37,850 bases of DNA from an uncultured Mycoplasmatota bacterium (lineage in GTDB: Bacteria; Bacillota_I; Bacilli_A; RF39; UBA660). Under the pieces are notes generated by a model. It searched no databases. It had not been told where the DNA came from and saw nothing but the letters and a program-made list of their open reading frames with translations. This document shows positions 1-10,885 of this stretch, piece after piece (position 1 is the first letter of the stretch; every line of letters starts with the position of its first letter). Location of the stretch: the NCBI GenBank assembly GCA_946554325.1, contig CAMNSB010000006.1, forward strand, positions 1 to 37,850, written 5' to 3'. Position numbers and translations under genes: made by a program.

Positions 1-55
1 CAATCCTCTAATTAGAAATTATTTATAAACTGTCCAACTTTTGGGGTTCAGTTCA
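1..55 (-). mobile_element. Terminus of an IS3-family-like insertion sequence (IS150-group-style inverted repeat)
   Basis: Minus strand from 55 reads TGAACTGAACCCCAAAAGTTGGACAGTTT..., which resembles IS3/IS150-type terminal repeats (TG...CCCCAAAAGTTGGACA). It abuts the abrupt end of the surface-protein ORF. The body of the element would lie left of the window. Confidence 0.7.
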
Positions 56-3000
56 GGCATCCGTTCCTTTAAATGTAATTGTTAATGTATTTTGTGGTCC
101 TACTGTTCCACTTGGTGGATTTGTACTTACAATACTCCATATTGGTTTTGTAGTATCTCTTGCGATAGCATAATATAAGCTGTTTGAGGTTAATTGTATT
201 GTTGTTGATTCTGCAATCCCAGAAGTTGCATTCTTAGTTGTTGAAAAATATTTTGTGGTGTATCCATTCGGAGAAGTAATAGTTGGAGTTATGACATTGC
301 AACTAGAGCTCTGTGCTGTACCATTGTAAGTTGCACCTATCGTGCAGGAATCCCTTTCTTGACCAATTAATGCTACTCTTGAATTAATTTCTTCATCGTT
401 ACTTATTACATAACTTATGGTTCTAGTTACTGCATCTTTTTTAGTAATGGCATAATAGGTTTTTCCATTATTAGAGGAATTCACAGTAAGAGTAGCATTG
501 CTTCCTACCTGGGAAGATGTTGCAGTGGAAGTTTGGTTATAACCTACTATGGTTGGGGTAGCAGTAGGTGCTGTAATTGTTGGTGTTGTGACATTACAAC
601 TGGTTGCTTGCTTATCATTATTATATGCAACTCCTATAGTACAGCTTTTACTGGTAGCATTTATAGTATTTCCGTTAGCATTAAAGTTTACTGAATAAGT
701 GATTGCATTTTTATAACTAATAGAATAATAGGTGGAGTTTCCACTTAATGTAATAGTTCCTCCTGCAGAGATCCCCGTTATAGCATCAGAACTAGTACTC
801 CATCCTCTTGCCGTATAATTAGTAGCTACTGTAATGGATGGTGCTGTAACTGTACACGTTGTTCCTTGTGATGTACCATTATAAGTTGTTCCTATTGTAC
901 ATGAGTCACTTGTTTTTCCTATGGCTGTTACTCCTGTTCCTTGCTTTACATAAGTCACAGTTCTAGTGACAGCATCCTTTTTTGTTTGAGCATAATAGGT
1001 TGCATTGCTACTGACTGCTTTTGCTGTGTTATGTGGCCAAGTGTTAGAGTGATCTGAGGCACTAGTACTATAACCAATAATATTTGGTGTATTCGTACTT
1101 GCTCCAATAGTTGGACTTGATACATTGCAACTACTTGCTTGTGTTGCATTATTATAGACTGTTGGTATTGTACAACTTCTAGTAACTGTAGCATCTCCAA
1201 CTGCTGTATTCTTATCATTAGTTTGTGTACTTGCTCCATTTTTATTGAACGTTATTGTTATTGTTTTTGCTTCTTTCCTAAAAATAGCATATAGAGTAAC
1301 ATTACTTGTTTTCATGGTAAGACTACTTAAGGCACCGGTGGCATCTTTATTGGTATTCCATCCTACAAAGGTCCATCCACTCTTTGTAGCACTTGGTGTT
1401 AAGTCTATGGCACTATTATAGTTTACTTTGGCACTAGTTTTAGTAGCACTACTTCCTCCATTGGTGGAATAGTTATAGGTTACACTATATTGATTAATAC
1501 TCCATCTAGCATATAGAGTTAATTTATTGCTTGAAATTCCATATTGTCCGTTATCATAATTCCATGTTCCACTCCAGTTTGTCCAGTTATATCCATCATC
1601 TTCTCCATTACTTCTTGTAGTCCATCCTGCAAAACTATATCCTTCTTTTGTGAATGAATTACCTGATATAGATACGTTTTTTCCTGTTGTGGCTGTAGTA
1701 TTTGTCATACTTCCACTTCCACCATTTGCGTTATAACTAATGGTATAGGTATTAGCAATTGCTCTTGCTTCATAGGAAACATCACCACTTAAACTAATAC
1801 TTGCTCCTACTGCTCTTTTGGTTGTATTTTGATACCATCCATCCACTGTATATCCTTTACTTGCTGTAATAGATGGTAATGTAACAGTACAACTTGTCCC
1901 TTGGGTAGCATTATTATAGACTGCTGGTATTGTACAAGAATCACTTGTTTTTCCGATTGCACTTACTCCTGTTCCTTTTTCATAAGTTACTGTTCTTGTA
2001 ATAGCCTCTTTCCTAAATATTGCATATAGAGTAACATTACTAGTTCCCATATTTAGACTTTTCAAAGCTTCATGAGCATCTTTATTGGTATTCCATCCTA
2101 CAAAGGTCCATCCACTTTTTGAGGCAGTTGGTGTTAAGTCGATGGCACTATTATAGTTTACTTTGGCACTCGTCTTTGTCGCACTATTTCCTCCATTTGT
2201 TGCATAGTCATAAGTAACATTATATTGATTGATATTCCATCTGGCATATAGATTCAATTTGTTTTCTGTGATTCCTTTATCACCATTATCAAAGTTCCAT
2301 GTTCCATTAAAACTAGTCCAGTTATGTCCATCATCACTTCCATTACTATTTGTAGTCCATCCTGCAAATGTATATCCTTCTTTTGTAAAGCTATTTGTTT
2401 TAATACTAACACTCTCGCCTGCTTTTACAGTTTGAGAGCTCATCTCTCCACTTCCACCATTACTATGATAAATGATTGTATAGGTTTTAGCATTAGCCTT
2501 TGCTGTATAGGTTTTATTACTTGTTACTGTAACAGAATCATTTGCATTTCCAACTTTTGTTTCTCCTTCATACCAACCACTAACTGTATATCCTTTTGCA
2601 CCTTCTATGGTTGGTAAAGTAACATGACAACTTCCATTCTTTTCTGTAATTTCACATGTATCACTTGTTTTACCAATACTACTAATTCCTGTACTTTTTT
2701 CATAGGTGATATTTACTGTTTTGGTTACCGTGATTATGATCGTTTCTTTATGTCCTGTGCTAGTAGTTATGGTTATTGTGGCCGTTCCAGGATTTTTACC
2801 TTCTACATTTCCATTCTCATCTACTGTTACAATATCAGGATCACTACTAGTATAAGTAATATCTCCTAGGTTTTCTCCTTCTAGTTTGACTTTGTCTGTT
2901 GGTTTATTGGGTAAATCTAGTTTGATATCTGTCTTTACATCACTCGTAATATGAATGACATTAACTATTCTTACGATACTTGCTGTATTTCCATCATTAT

Positions 3001-4012
3001 CCGTGATTAAATACTTAATCTCATAACTTCCAGACTTATTTGTATTTACTTTTCCAACTGTTACTACTCTATTAGTTAGATTAGCTTCTCCACTACTGGC
3101 ACTGGCTCCAAGTTCTGAATATGCTTCTCCTCTTTTTATGGCTATTAAGTTATTACCATTTAATCTAATCACTGGTGGGATTGTATTCTTCTTATAGATA
3201 TTGACACTTCGAATAATCTTTCCTATATTTCCACTTTTATCAGAAATGGTATAAGTAATATAGTATACTCCTAGTTTGGATGTATCTATACTTTCCACTT
3301 CTTTGGTATTTTCTCCATCATAGTATTCATAAGTTACTGTTACATCTTCTTTATTTAAAGTATCTTTATCATCAACGATACTTTCTACTCCAGCATCTAC
3401 ATATTCTTTATTTTGTTCCACACTTTCTGATAAACTTCCCTTTAACTTGATGACTGGTGGGGTTACATCTTTAGAAGAAGCATTACTTTGAACACTAGAG
3501 ATTACCACTCTTGCTTTGAAGACTTTATTCTGCCCTTCATTTCCCACTTTCTCATCCATCCACATTTTAAGTTCGTAACTATCTTTACTTCCTACTTCTA
3601 GTTCTATTTGCTCTCTTAATTTCAAACTATCTAATACTTTTGGTTCACTCCACTCTTCATTATTTCTTTTTAGAGAATATTTTAGGAAAGAGTGATTCAT
3701 GGTACTTTGATCTTCTTCTAGAGAAATATCATACAAGGCTTTTACATCTCCTGTATTTTCCACACTAAACTGGTAGGAATCTAACATCATACCTCTTTCA
3801 TCACTCATCGGATAAATATTATCTAAGGAAATCGTCTTTTTATCTTTATATTCGATAGCAAGAGTTCCTGCCACTACTTCATTTTGTTTTGTTCCTTTTA
3901 ATACTTGTGATAAAAAGGCATAACTAACTCCGCTTATTACTAGTAAGAATAAACCACATAAAACAGTTAAACTAAAAAGAGAAACACTTTTATTTTTATC
4001 CTTTCTAAGCAT
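53..4012 (-). pseudogene. Large secreted/surface protein: TasA/camelysin-like N-terminus, DUF5011/Ig-like domains, BIG2-like domain, multiple InlB B-repeat (Listeria-Bacteroides) domains; 3' end truncated by IS
   Basis: N-terminal TM segment followed by AFLSQVLKGTKQNEVVAGTLAIEY...SVENTGDV; 'DVTPPVIKLKGS' modules; repeated 'TYTIIYHSNGGSGEMSSQTV...GYTFAGWTT' modules. The stop codon is the first 3 nt of the IS-like terminus. Confidence 0.8.
1255..2690 (-). repeat. Two long direct repeats (~735 bp period, 245 aa) inside the InlB-repeat protein
   Basis: 'atagagtaacattact' at 1291 and 2026, with extensive similarity across both units (GWTFVGWNTNKDA..., GYxFAGWTTxSNGxDDGxNWT). Confidence 0.8.
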
Positions 4013-4044
4013 GGATTCTTCACCTCATCATCATCTTATTTTTC

Positions 4045-4069
4045 ATCATAAAGGTAATTACTTTATGAT
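4045..4069. promoter_or_regulatory. Perfect 9-bp-arm inverted repeat ATCATAAAG-N7-CTTTATGAT in the 5' region of the InlB-repeat protein gene
   Basis: Direct reading; also present at 37591-37615 upstream of the other TasA-like gene. Confidence 0.7.
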
Positions 4070-4105
4070 ATTGAAATATAGTACTTTCTATCTTTATTTA
4101 CTATT

Positions 4106-4134
4106 ATTATATATTGAATTTTATATTTTTTCAA
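4106..4134 (-). promoter_or_regulatory. Sigma70/sigmaA-type promoter (TTGAAA-17-TATAAT)
   Basis: Minus strand TTGAAA (4134-4129), 17 nt spacer, TATAAT (4111-4106). Confidence 0.65.
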
Positions 4135-4391
4135 TGGTACGATTATAAAAAGTTTACAAATGGGAAAATATTTATAAAGAATATGCCTTATTTATAGTCA
4201 AAATATTTGTCAAGAATTTGTAGTATATTACATAAGCAGACAAAATATAGCATTTAGAAAAAATAGTCATTATTTTAGTCTAAGAATGAATAACTATGAA
4301 TACAAAAAGAGAAATTAGGATACTATCATAAAGTAATTATGAGTACTATTTTACTTTAAATTTGAGAAAGATATTGTCGAAATTTCGATAA

Positions 4392-4425
4392 TTAAAAAGA
4401 ATGCTTAGTTTGCGACCAGGCATTC
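4392..4425 (-). terminator. Rho-independent terminator after the TtcA-like gene
   Basis: GAATGC...GCATTC hairpin followed by TTTTT on the minus strand. Confidence 0.75.
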
Positions 4426-5259
4426 TCATTTTATTTTCTTTTGATACTCTTCTATGAATTTATGTTTTTTATCTTTTGATTTATAACCTAATATCGTATC
4501 TAGCGATACATTCTCACTTGATGCAAAGATATTATAGGCAATTAATGGATTTTCCTCTTGTAAATTGCTTATTAATTTTTTTACTTGTAAGCGTTTTGAT
4601 TTATTTTCTTCTTGTTCTAGTTTTTTTGTAAATTTACAAGCACAATTTATAAATGTTAACTGATGATATTTGGAAAAAGCAATAACATCTTTTTCTCTTA
4701 CAAAATATAGAGGACGTATTAACTCCATATCAGCAAAGTTTTTACTATGAAGTTTAGGGGGCATACTTTTATATTCTCCTCCATAGAGAATACTTAACAT
4801 AATTGTTTCTATTACATCATCAAAGTGATGTCCTAAGGCAATTTTATTACAACCTAACTCTTTTGCTTTATTATAAAGACACCCTCTTCTCATTCTAGCA
4901 CACATATAACATGGAGAATCTTTGTTTAATTTTTCACTTACAGCAAAAACATCAGTTTGAAAGATATGAATAGGAATATTTAGAATTTTCGCATTTTCTA
5001 TAATCTTTTCTTCTACTTCTTCTTTATAGCCTGGATTCATGACAATAAATTCTAGATCAAACTTTACTTTTCCATGATGTTTTAACTCCTGCATACATTT
5101 GGCTAATAGCATAGAGTCTTTGCCTCCAGAAATACAAACGGCAATTTTATCATTTTCCTCTACTAACTCGTACTCTCTTATTCCCTTCATAAAGGGTCTC
5201 CATATATTTTTACGATATTTTGTAATAATACTATGTTCTATTTCTTGATACTTTAACAT
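4426..5259 (-). CDS. TtcA-family PP-loop ATPase (tRNA 2-thiocytidine biosynthesis-like)
   Basis: SGGKDS PP-loop motif, PCYMCARMRRG, GHHFDDVIETIMLSILYGGE. Confidence 0.85.
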   Translation of the reverse strand: MLKYQEIEHSIITKYRKNIWRPFMKGIREYELVEENDKIAVCISGGKDSMLLAKCMQELKHHGKVKFDLEFIVMNPGYKEEVEEKIIENAKILNIPIHIFQTDVFAVSEKLNKDSPCYMCARMRRGCLYNKAKELGCNKIALGHHFDDVIETIMLSILYGGEYKSMPPKLHSKNFADMELIRPLYFVREKDVIAFSKYHQLTFINCACKFTKKLEQEENKSKRLQVKKLISNLQEENPLIAYNIFASSENVSLDTILGYKSKDKKHKFIEEYQKKIK

Positions 5260-5927
5260 GTTTTATCCGTATCACAAGTTAGACTTTGCGTTTTCTTCAT
5301 TGCCTTTGCTAATATACTTTTTAATTCTTTCTCCTGTTTTTCTGTTAACTTTTTATAAGGATCTTTTTGTGAATCTAATGTTCCAATATGAATATCTTCT
5401 ACATGTCCGTTTTTTACAAATAATACTGTTGGGAAATAAAGACGTTTTTCTTCTTCGGAATCTAGTCCTTCATATGTGCCTAATTTATCATCTAATAGTT
5501 CTAAGAGTTTATAGTAATTATCACTACCTTTTTTTTCCTCTATAATTTCTCCATCTTCATTTTTAGTCTTTGTATTTCTCTCTTCTAGTAAATTAGCGTA
5601 ATAAATTTTATCTAGTTCTACTTCTTTTGCTGCATCTATTAATACTGGTACTAAATTACGACACCATGGACATTTGGGAAATCCAAAATAGATGACGCCT
5701 GTTTTATTTTTTATGATATCTAGTACTTCACTACTATCTATATAAGATATTTTATTTTCTTCTGGAACGTTTAATTCCATTATCTCTTTATCATTTTGTT
5801 TTTGACCATTGATGCTTTCATATTCTTCTTTAAACTTCTGTTCATCTTTTGTTATTTTTAATTGTTTTTTAGTACATCCTGTTACTAGGAGTATACTGAT
5901 TACTAATAATATAACTACTTTTTTCAT
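5253..5927 (-). CDS. Thioredoxin-fold lipoprotein with CPWC motif
   Basis: Lipobox ILLVTGC; GVIYFGFPKCPWCRNLVPVL active-site-like motif. Confidence 0.75.
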   Translation of the reverse strand: MKKVVILLVISILLVTGCTKKQLKITKDEQKFKEEYESINGQKQNDKEIMELNVPEENKISYIDSSEVLDIIKNKTGVIYFGFPKCPWCRNLVPVLIDAAKEVELDKIYYANLLEERNTKTKNEDGEIIEEKKGSDNYYKLLELLDDKLGTYEGLDSEEEKRLYFPTVLFVKNGHVEDIHIGTLDSQKDPYKKLTEKQEKELKSILAKAMKKTQSLTCDTDKTC

Positions 5928-5943
5928 ACTTCTTTTTCTCCTT

Positions 5944-7047
5944 TTATATGATGTGATATTGATATTTGAATGCTATAATTCTTCTTACTGCAATATCTAT
6001 TGTTTCTATATCTATTTTTTCATTTTTTACTGCATTTAATACAGCCTCATAATCTTCTTTTAAATTAGATGTGATAATTAAATCGTTTAGAGCAAGTACT
6101 GCGAGTACTGCACTATTTTCTTCACCTTTATACTTCTTTATGGCATCCATTATTAGATCATCAGTTATGATGAGTCCTGTAAACTCTAGTTTTTCTCTTA
6201 ATTCTTTGTGTACTGTTTTTGAAAGAGAAGAAGGCATCGTCTCATCTAACGCTGTTATTATGTTGTGGGAAACTAATATGGCTGGAACACCTTCTTTGAT
6301 TCCTGCTTGAAATGGTAGGTAATCGTTTTCTGTGAAAGAAGCATAAGCTCTATTATCTATCGCGATTCCTGTATGTGTATCTACATTATTTCCATAGCCT
6401 GGAAAGTGTTTTAAGCAAGAAGCAAAGTTTTTATCATTATCTAGTTTTACCACTCTTTGAATAAATTCACTTGTAACTATTTTATCTTGACCTAGACTTC
6501 TTTTATACATATAATCATTTATATTTGTAGAAATATCAGCGACAGGGGCTAAGTTTAGATTAAGTCCTAGTTCTTTTAAAAGTGCTATTTTCTCAGTTTC
6601 TATTTGTTCTATTTTTTCAAATCCTCCTTCTTGATACAATTCTCTATTCGAAGGGAATTTACTACTACGAAAGTTTTTATAGCGGCTTACTCTTGTTACT
6701 GTTCCCCCTTCTTCATCTACTGCTAGAATAAGAGGAATCTTGCTTTGCTCTTGGTACTTTGTTATTTCTTCTTTTACCATTTCTTTTGTTTTATTTTCAA
6801 AGTCTTTCGCAAATAGAACGTATCCTCCAGGATGAATACTCTTAATCTCTTCTTCTCTCTCATCATTCATTCTTGCTAGAAAGAGCTGGCCCACTTTTTC
6901 TTCTAATGACATATTTTTTAGTTGTTCTTCTGCTTTTTCATAGTATGTACCAAATAGTTCCTTTTTCACTTGGTAAGTGATGATTTCTTTTGATTTTGCT
7001 GTGATAGGTAAAAATGCTGCCAATATTATTATCCATATTTTTTTCAT
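5944..7047 (-). CDS. Glycoside hydrolase family 3 (NagZ-like beta-N-acetylhexosaminidase)
   Basis: LEEKVGQLF, DEEGGTVTR, KHFPGYGNNVDTHTG, IITDDLIMDAI. Start placed at the internal Met preceding the signal-like KKIWIIILAAFLP. Confidence 0.85.
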   Translation of the reverse strand: MKKIWIIILAAFLPITAKSKEIITYQVKKELFGTYYEKAEEQLKNMSLEEKVGQLFLARMNDEREEEIKSIHPGGYVLFAKDFENKTKEMVKEEITKYQEQSKIPLILAVDEEGGTVTRVSRYKNFRSSKFPSNRELYQEGGFEKIEQIETEKIALLKELGLNLNLAPVADISTNINDYMYKRSLGQDKIVTSEFIQRVVKLDNDKNFASCLKHFPGYGNNVDTHTGIAIDNRAYASFTENDYLPFQAGIKEGVPAILVSHNIITALDETMPSSLSKTVHKELREKLEFTGLIITDDLIMDAIKKYKGEENSAVLAVLALNDLIITSNLKEDYEAVLNAVKNEKIDIETIDIAVRRIIAFKYQYHII

Positions 7048-7048
7048 T

Positions 7049-7885
7049 TCATTGCATCGCTTTCTCAAACTCTTTTGGTTCTTTGCTTATAAAAGTCATT
7101 ATTTCTTTTTTCATTGGATGAAATACTTTTAATCTAGTTGCATGCAAATATAAACGTTTTCCATTTGTTTTTTTTTGATATTTTTTATCTCCTAATATAG
7201 GGTTTCCTATATGGGCGAGTTGAACACGGATTTGGTTTTTTCTACCTGTTTCTATAAATATTTTTAACTTGCTCAGTCCATTTTTACTTTTTTCTACCTT
7301 ATAGGAGGTAATGGCTTTTTTTCCTTCTTTCGCAACATAAACTAAATTTGTTTTCGTCTCTTTTAAATAGTTTACTAGACGATCTTCTTGTTTCTTAGGA
7401 GTCTTTTCTACGATTGCTTTATATTCTCTTATTTTTACATATTCATCCCAGTGTTCTTGAAATTTTATTTTCGTTTTTTCATCTTTTGCTAATATTACAA
7501 CTCCACTTGTATCTTTATCTAATCTATGGATGATAAATACTTTGCTTCCTTTTCTTTGTTTGTTTAAATAATTATGAACCATGTGATATAAAGTATTTTC
7601 TTTTTCTTTTGTAGTGGCAACTGTCAATAATCCACTTGGTTTATCTACTACAATTATATAATCATCCTCATAGAGTATTTTAAATGGTAAGTTGGATATT
7701 TTTTTTTCTTTTATTATAATGTGCATTCCTTTTTCTAATGGATAGTCAAACTTTGTTGTTCTGGTGCTTTCTACATAAATACTACCATGAGTTAAGTACT
7801 GTTTTATTTTCTTTTTGGGAAGTGGTAATATTTCATATAAATATTCTAATAAATAGCTATTTCTTTCTACTATATACTCTTTCAT
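7049..7885 (-). CDS. RluA-family pseudouridine synthase
   Basis: HRLDKDTSGVVILAK motif, GRKNQIRVQLAHIGNPILGDKKY. Confidence 0.9.
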   Translation of the reverse strand: MKEYIVERNSYLLEYLYEILPLPKKKIKQYLTHGSIYVESTRTTKFDYPLEKGMHIIIKEKKISNLPFKILYEDDYIIVVDKPSGLLTVATTKEKENTLYHMVHNYLNKQRKGSKVFIIHRLDKDTSGVVILAKDEKTKIKFQEHWDEYVKIREYKAIVEKTPKKQEDRLVNYLKETKTNLVYVAKEGKKAITSYKVEKSKNGLSKLKIFIETGRKNQIRVQLAHIGNPILGDKKYQKKTNGKRLYLHATRLKVFHPMKKEIMTFISKEPKEFEKAMQ

Positions 7886-7907
7886 GCTATTCTCCTTATA
7901 ATACTTT

Positions 7908-8618
7908 TTACTTTCGTTTAAAGTCTAAAACCTTCATTTTATCGTTTTTTGTGATGTGATCTGATTCTCTAATTTTGCTAATTGCTTTATTTTGAGTAAA
8001 ACTGTTTAATTTATTTCGTTTTAAAAATGTGTATGTTTTTGTTTTTTGTTTTATAAAACATTCACAGATTAACCAAGCGAGGGCCATATTTACATAATAA
8101 GTATTTACTTTGATATTATTACATAGTTTAAAGATTTTAGCGATATAGTATTCTTCTATATAGTAATTTAGAAGTAATACAATTCCTACTCTTACCTTAT
8201 ATTCTTCTCTACTTTTTAAAAGTTTTTTTATTTTTTTGTAGAAGAATTTTTTATTTTCTTTTACTATTTTCATATTTGCAACTATATAGTCGCAAAGTGC
8301 CCAATTATCTATTTTGGTCATATAGATATTAAAGTAGTAAAAGAAAGTATCTAACTCTTTGATACTCGTAATGACAAGTCCTTCTAACATGACTTCTTCA
8401 TAATAAGTATCTTCTACTATTTCTAGGAAAGAGATAGGATTTTTTTTTGCTATTTTTTTAGCAATATCTTTTAATATTGGCATGCGAATTCCTATTTTTC
8501 CGTAATTTGTTGATATTAATTTAAAGTTAAAGTCTTTATAGCTAGTATCTTCTAACATGCATAATTCTCTTAGAAATACTTTATAGGACTCTTTTGTCCA
8601 CTCACTTGGTATTTTCAT
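7908..8618 (-). CDS. DNA alkylation repair protein (AlkD-like HEAT-repeat)
   Basis: GIRMPILKDIAKKIAK, YYEEVMLEGLVIT, DNWALCDYIVAN, ALAWLICECFIK pattern. Confidence 0.75.
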   Translation of the reverse strand: MKIPSEWTKESYKVFLRELCMLEDTSYKDFNFKLISTNYGKIGIRMPILKDIAKKIAKKNPISFLEIVEDTYYEEVMLEGLVITSIKELDTFFYYFNIYMTKIDNWALCDYIVANMKIVKENKKFFYKKIKKLLKSREEYKVRVGIVLLLNYYIEEYYIAKIFKLCNNIKVNTYYVNMALAWLICECFIKQKTKTYTFLKRNKLNSFTQNKAISKIRESDHITKNDKMKVLDFKRK

Positions 8619-8619
8619 A

Positions 8620-9852
8620 CTACTTCTCCTCTTCCAGACTTTCTATGGCCTTTATTAATGCTAGTTTACCATATGGATAGGTAAGAGAGCCTTGCATGTA
8701 GGCAATGTATGGTTCTCTTATTGGTCCATCGCAAGATAGTTCGATAGAGGAACCTTGAACGAAACTGCCTGAAGCCATAATTACTTTATCACTATAGCCT
8801 GGCATACTCCATGCATCTACCCTAGCATTTGAGTCAATAGGAGAGGAATTTTGAATACCCCTTGTAAAATTTATTAATTTTTCTTTGTCGTGAAAGATGA
8901 TATTTTGGACAATATCTACTCGTTTTTCTTCTGCTGTAGGTTCTACTTGATAGCCTAGCGTGTTCATTACTTTAGACGTTAATACTGCTACTTTTAGAGC
9001 ACTTGCTACTACTGAGGGAGCTAGGAAGAGTCCTTGGAGTATTTGTTTATTGATTCCAAGGGTTGGTCCAACTTCTCTTCCTTCTCCTGGCAGTGTTAAG
9101 CGTTCTGCACACAAAGATACCAACTCATCAGATCCTGCAATATAGGCACCATTTGGGGCAATGCCACCTCCTAGGTTTTTGATGAGAGAGCCTACTATAA
9201 TATCTGCTCCTACTTCTATAGGGGAGCGTGTATCTACTAGTTCACAGTAGCAGTTATCTACCATTATTATAATACTTTCATCTATCTTTTTAATTTCTTT
9301 GATTACTTTTTCTAGTTTTTCATTACTGATACTTTTTCTTGTTGAGTATCCTTTTGATCTTTGAATCTCTATTACTTTTACTTTATTTTCTTTGATAAAG
9401 TCTAATATTTTTTTTGTATCAAAATCATCTTCTACTAATTCAATTTGATGATATTTGATATTGTATGATGCTAAGGAAGAAGGGTTTTCTTTGATTCCAA
9501 TTACTTCATCTAGTGTATCATAGGGTTTTCCTGTAATACTTAGTAGGATATCATTTGGTCTAAGAAGAGCGAATAAACATACAGTTAGTGCATGACTTCC
9601 TGATATAAACTGACTACGAACAAGGGCACTTTCTGCTCCTAGGATTTCAGCAAATATTTTTTCTATTTTATCTCGGCCTATGTCGTTATAGCCATAACCT
9701 GTTGTTTCGGCAAAATCACTTTCTGATACTTGATATTTATGAAAGGCATTTAAAATTTTCTTACTATTTTCTAATTCTATTTGTTCTATTTCTAAAAATT
9801 TTTCTGCTAAAGCATGTTCTTCTTCATTTATGAGTTTTTCTATTTTTTTCAC
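8620..9852 (-). CDS. Methionine gamma-lyase / aluminum-resistance (YnbB-like) PLP-dependent enzyme
   Basis: TTGYGYNDIGRDKIEKIFAEILGAESALVRSQFISGSHAL; MVDNCYCELVDTRSPIEVGADIIVGSLIKNLGGGIAP. Confidence 0.85.
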   Translation of the reverse strand: MKKIEKLINEEEHALAEKFLEIEQIELENSKKILNAFHKYQVSESDFAETTGYGYNDIGRDKIEKIFAEILGAESALVRSQFISGSHALTVCLFALLRPNDILLSITGKPYDTLDEVIGIKENPSSLASYNIKYHQIELVEDDFDTKKILDFIKENKVKVIEIQRSKGYSTRKSISNEKLEKVIKEIKKIDESIIIMVDNCYCELVDTRSPIEVGADIIVGSLIKNLGGGIAPNGAYIAGSDELVSLCAERLTLPGEGREVGPTLGINKQILQGLFLAPSVVASALKVAVLTSKVMNTLGYQVEPTAEEKRVDIVQNIIFHDKEKLINFTRGIQNSSPIDSNARVDAWSMPGYSDKVIMASGSFVQGSSIELSCDGPIREPYIAYMQGSLTYPYGKLALIKAIESLEEEK

Positions 9853-10586
9853 TATCGGACACCTCCATCTACTTTTATCACTATATTATTGATATATGTA
9901 GCTTCATCACTTGCTAAAAAATATATTGCTTGTGCTACTTCTTCTGGTTTTCCTAATCGTTTTAAAAATATTTTTTCTTGTTCTAATTCTAGAAAGTCGT
10001 TATCTATACCCTCTACTTCTTTTTTTGTTGCAATAAAACCTGGAGCAACAGCGTTTACTCTTAGATAAGGACTATAGGCAAGAGAGAGGTTATTTGTTAG
10101 GGAAAGGATGGCTGCTTTTGAGGCATCATAATCGATGGTCATTGGATAATATTGGTTTAGACCATTCGTGGATGCTACATTAATGATTGTCCCTTTTTGG
10201 CTTTGATACATTTCTTCTCCTATTATTTTACTTACTAGGAAAGTTCCTACTACATTTACTTCCAAAGTATCCATAAACTTTTCTTTATTTTTTTCCGGAT
10301 AGAGATCTTCATAGCAAATGGCAGCATTATTGACTAGGCAATCAATGGTAAGATGTTTCTGTTTTATATTTTCTAATAACTTTATTATAGAGGACTCTTC
10401 GTGTAAGTCGCAATAAAAAGCATAACAGCTAACTTTATAATCTTTTTCTAATTCTTTTGCTATTTGTTCTGCTGATTCTTTGTTTTGATAATAAGTTAGG
10501 ATAATATTATAGTGGTTACTTGCAAACTTTTTTGCTGTATGTTGTCCTATTTCAGAAGATGAACCTGTAATTAATACCGTTTTCAT
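9852..10586 (-). CDS. Short-chain dehydrogenase/reductase (FabG-like)
   Basis: VLITGSSSEIGQHTAKKF, LVNNAAICYED, YDASKAAILSL, VNAVAPGFIAT, C-terminal KVDGGVR. Start set at MKTVLITG. Confidence 0.85.
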   Translation of the reverse strand: MKTVLITGSSSEIGQHTAKKFASNHYNIILTYYQNKESAEQIAKELEKDYKVSCYAFYCDLHEESSIIKLLENIKQKHLTIDCLVNNAAICYEDLYPEKNKEKFMDTLEVNVVGTFLVSKIIGEEMYQSQKGTIINVASTNGLNQYYPMTIDYDASKAAILSLTNNLSLAYSPYLRVNAVAPGFIATKKEVEGIDNDFLELEQEKIFLKRLGKPEEVAQAIYFLASDEATYINNIVIKVDGGVR

Positions 10587-10829
10587 ATTATCACACTCCA
10601 TTGTTATTGTAACAAAGAAAAGAGGGATAATCAACTAATTGGAGCTGTTAAACAGGATAAAATAGTGAATTTAAAGTAAGATTGTTATGAAAGACTTATA
10701 TTATAAAAATCGTTTGCCTAACATAGTGCTTGATAATATAACGTTGTTATAAAATTAGTTTCAAGATTAAGTGTTATAGTCTTACTATAGGCAAAACAAT
10801 CAAAAAAATAGTCATAGAAATAATAAGTC

Positions 10830-10858
10830 AAAAAAAAGTAGAATTTTGTAGTTCTACT
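10830..10858 (-). terminator. Rho-independent terminator after frr
   Basis: AGTAGAA-loop-TTCTACT followed by TTTTTTT on the minus strand. Confidence 0.8.
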
Positions 10859-10885
10859 CTGTTTCTTTTGTTATTGTTATTTTTG

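Noticed and set aside
955-1239. 94-aa minus-strand ORF in another frame
   Set aside because: Out-of-frame shadow within the InlB-repeat gene; repeat-driven low-complexity translation.
53-2700. Regularly recurring short motifs resembling a repeat array or CRISPR
   Set aside because: Periodicity is explained by protein domain repeats in one long ORF; no uniform direct repeats with unique spacers.
4377-4388. TCGAAATTTCGA 12-bp perfect palindrome
   Set aside because: Short AT-rich palindrome with no second copy noticed; not distinguishable from chance.
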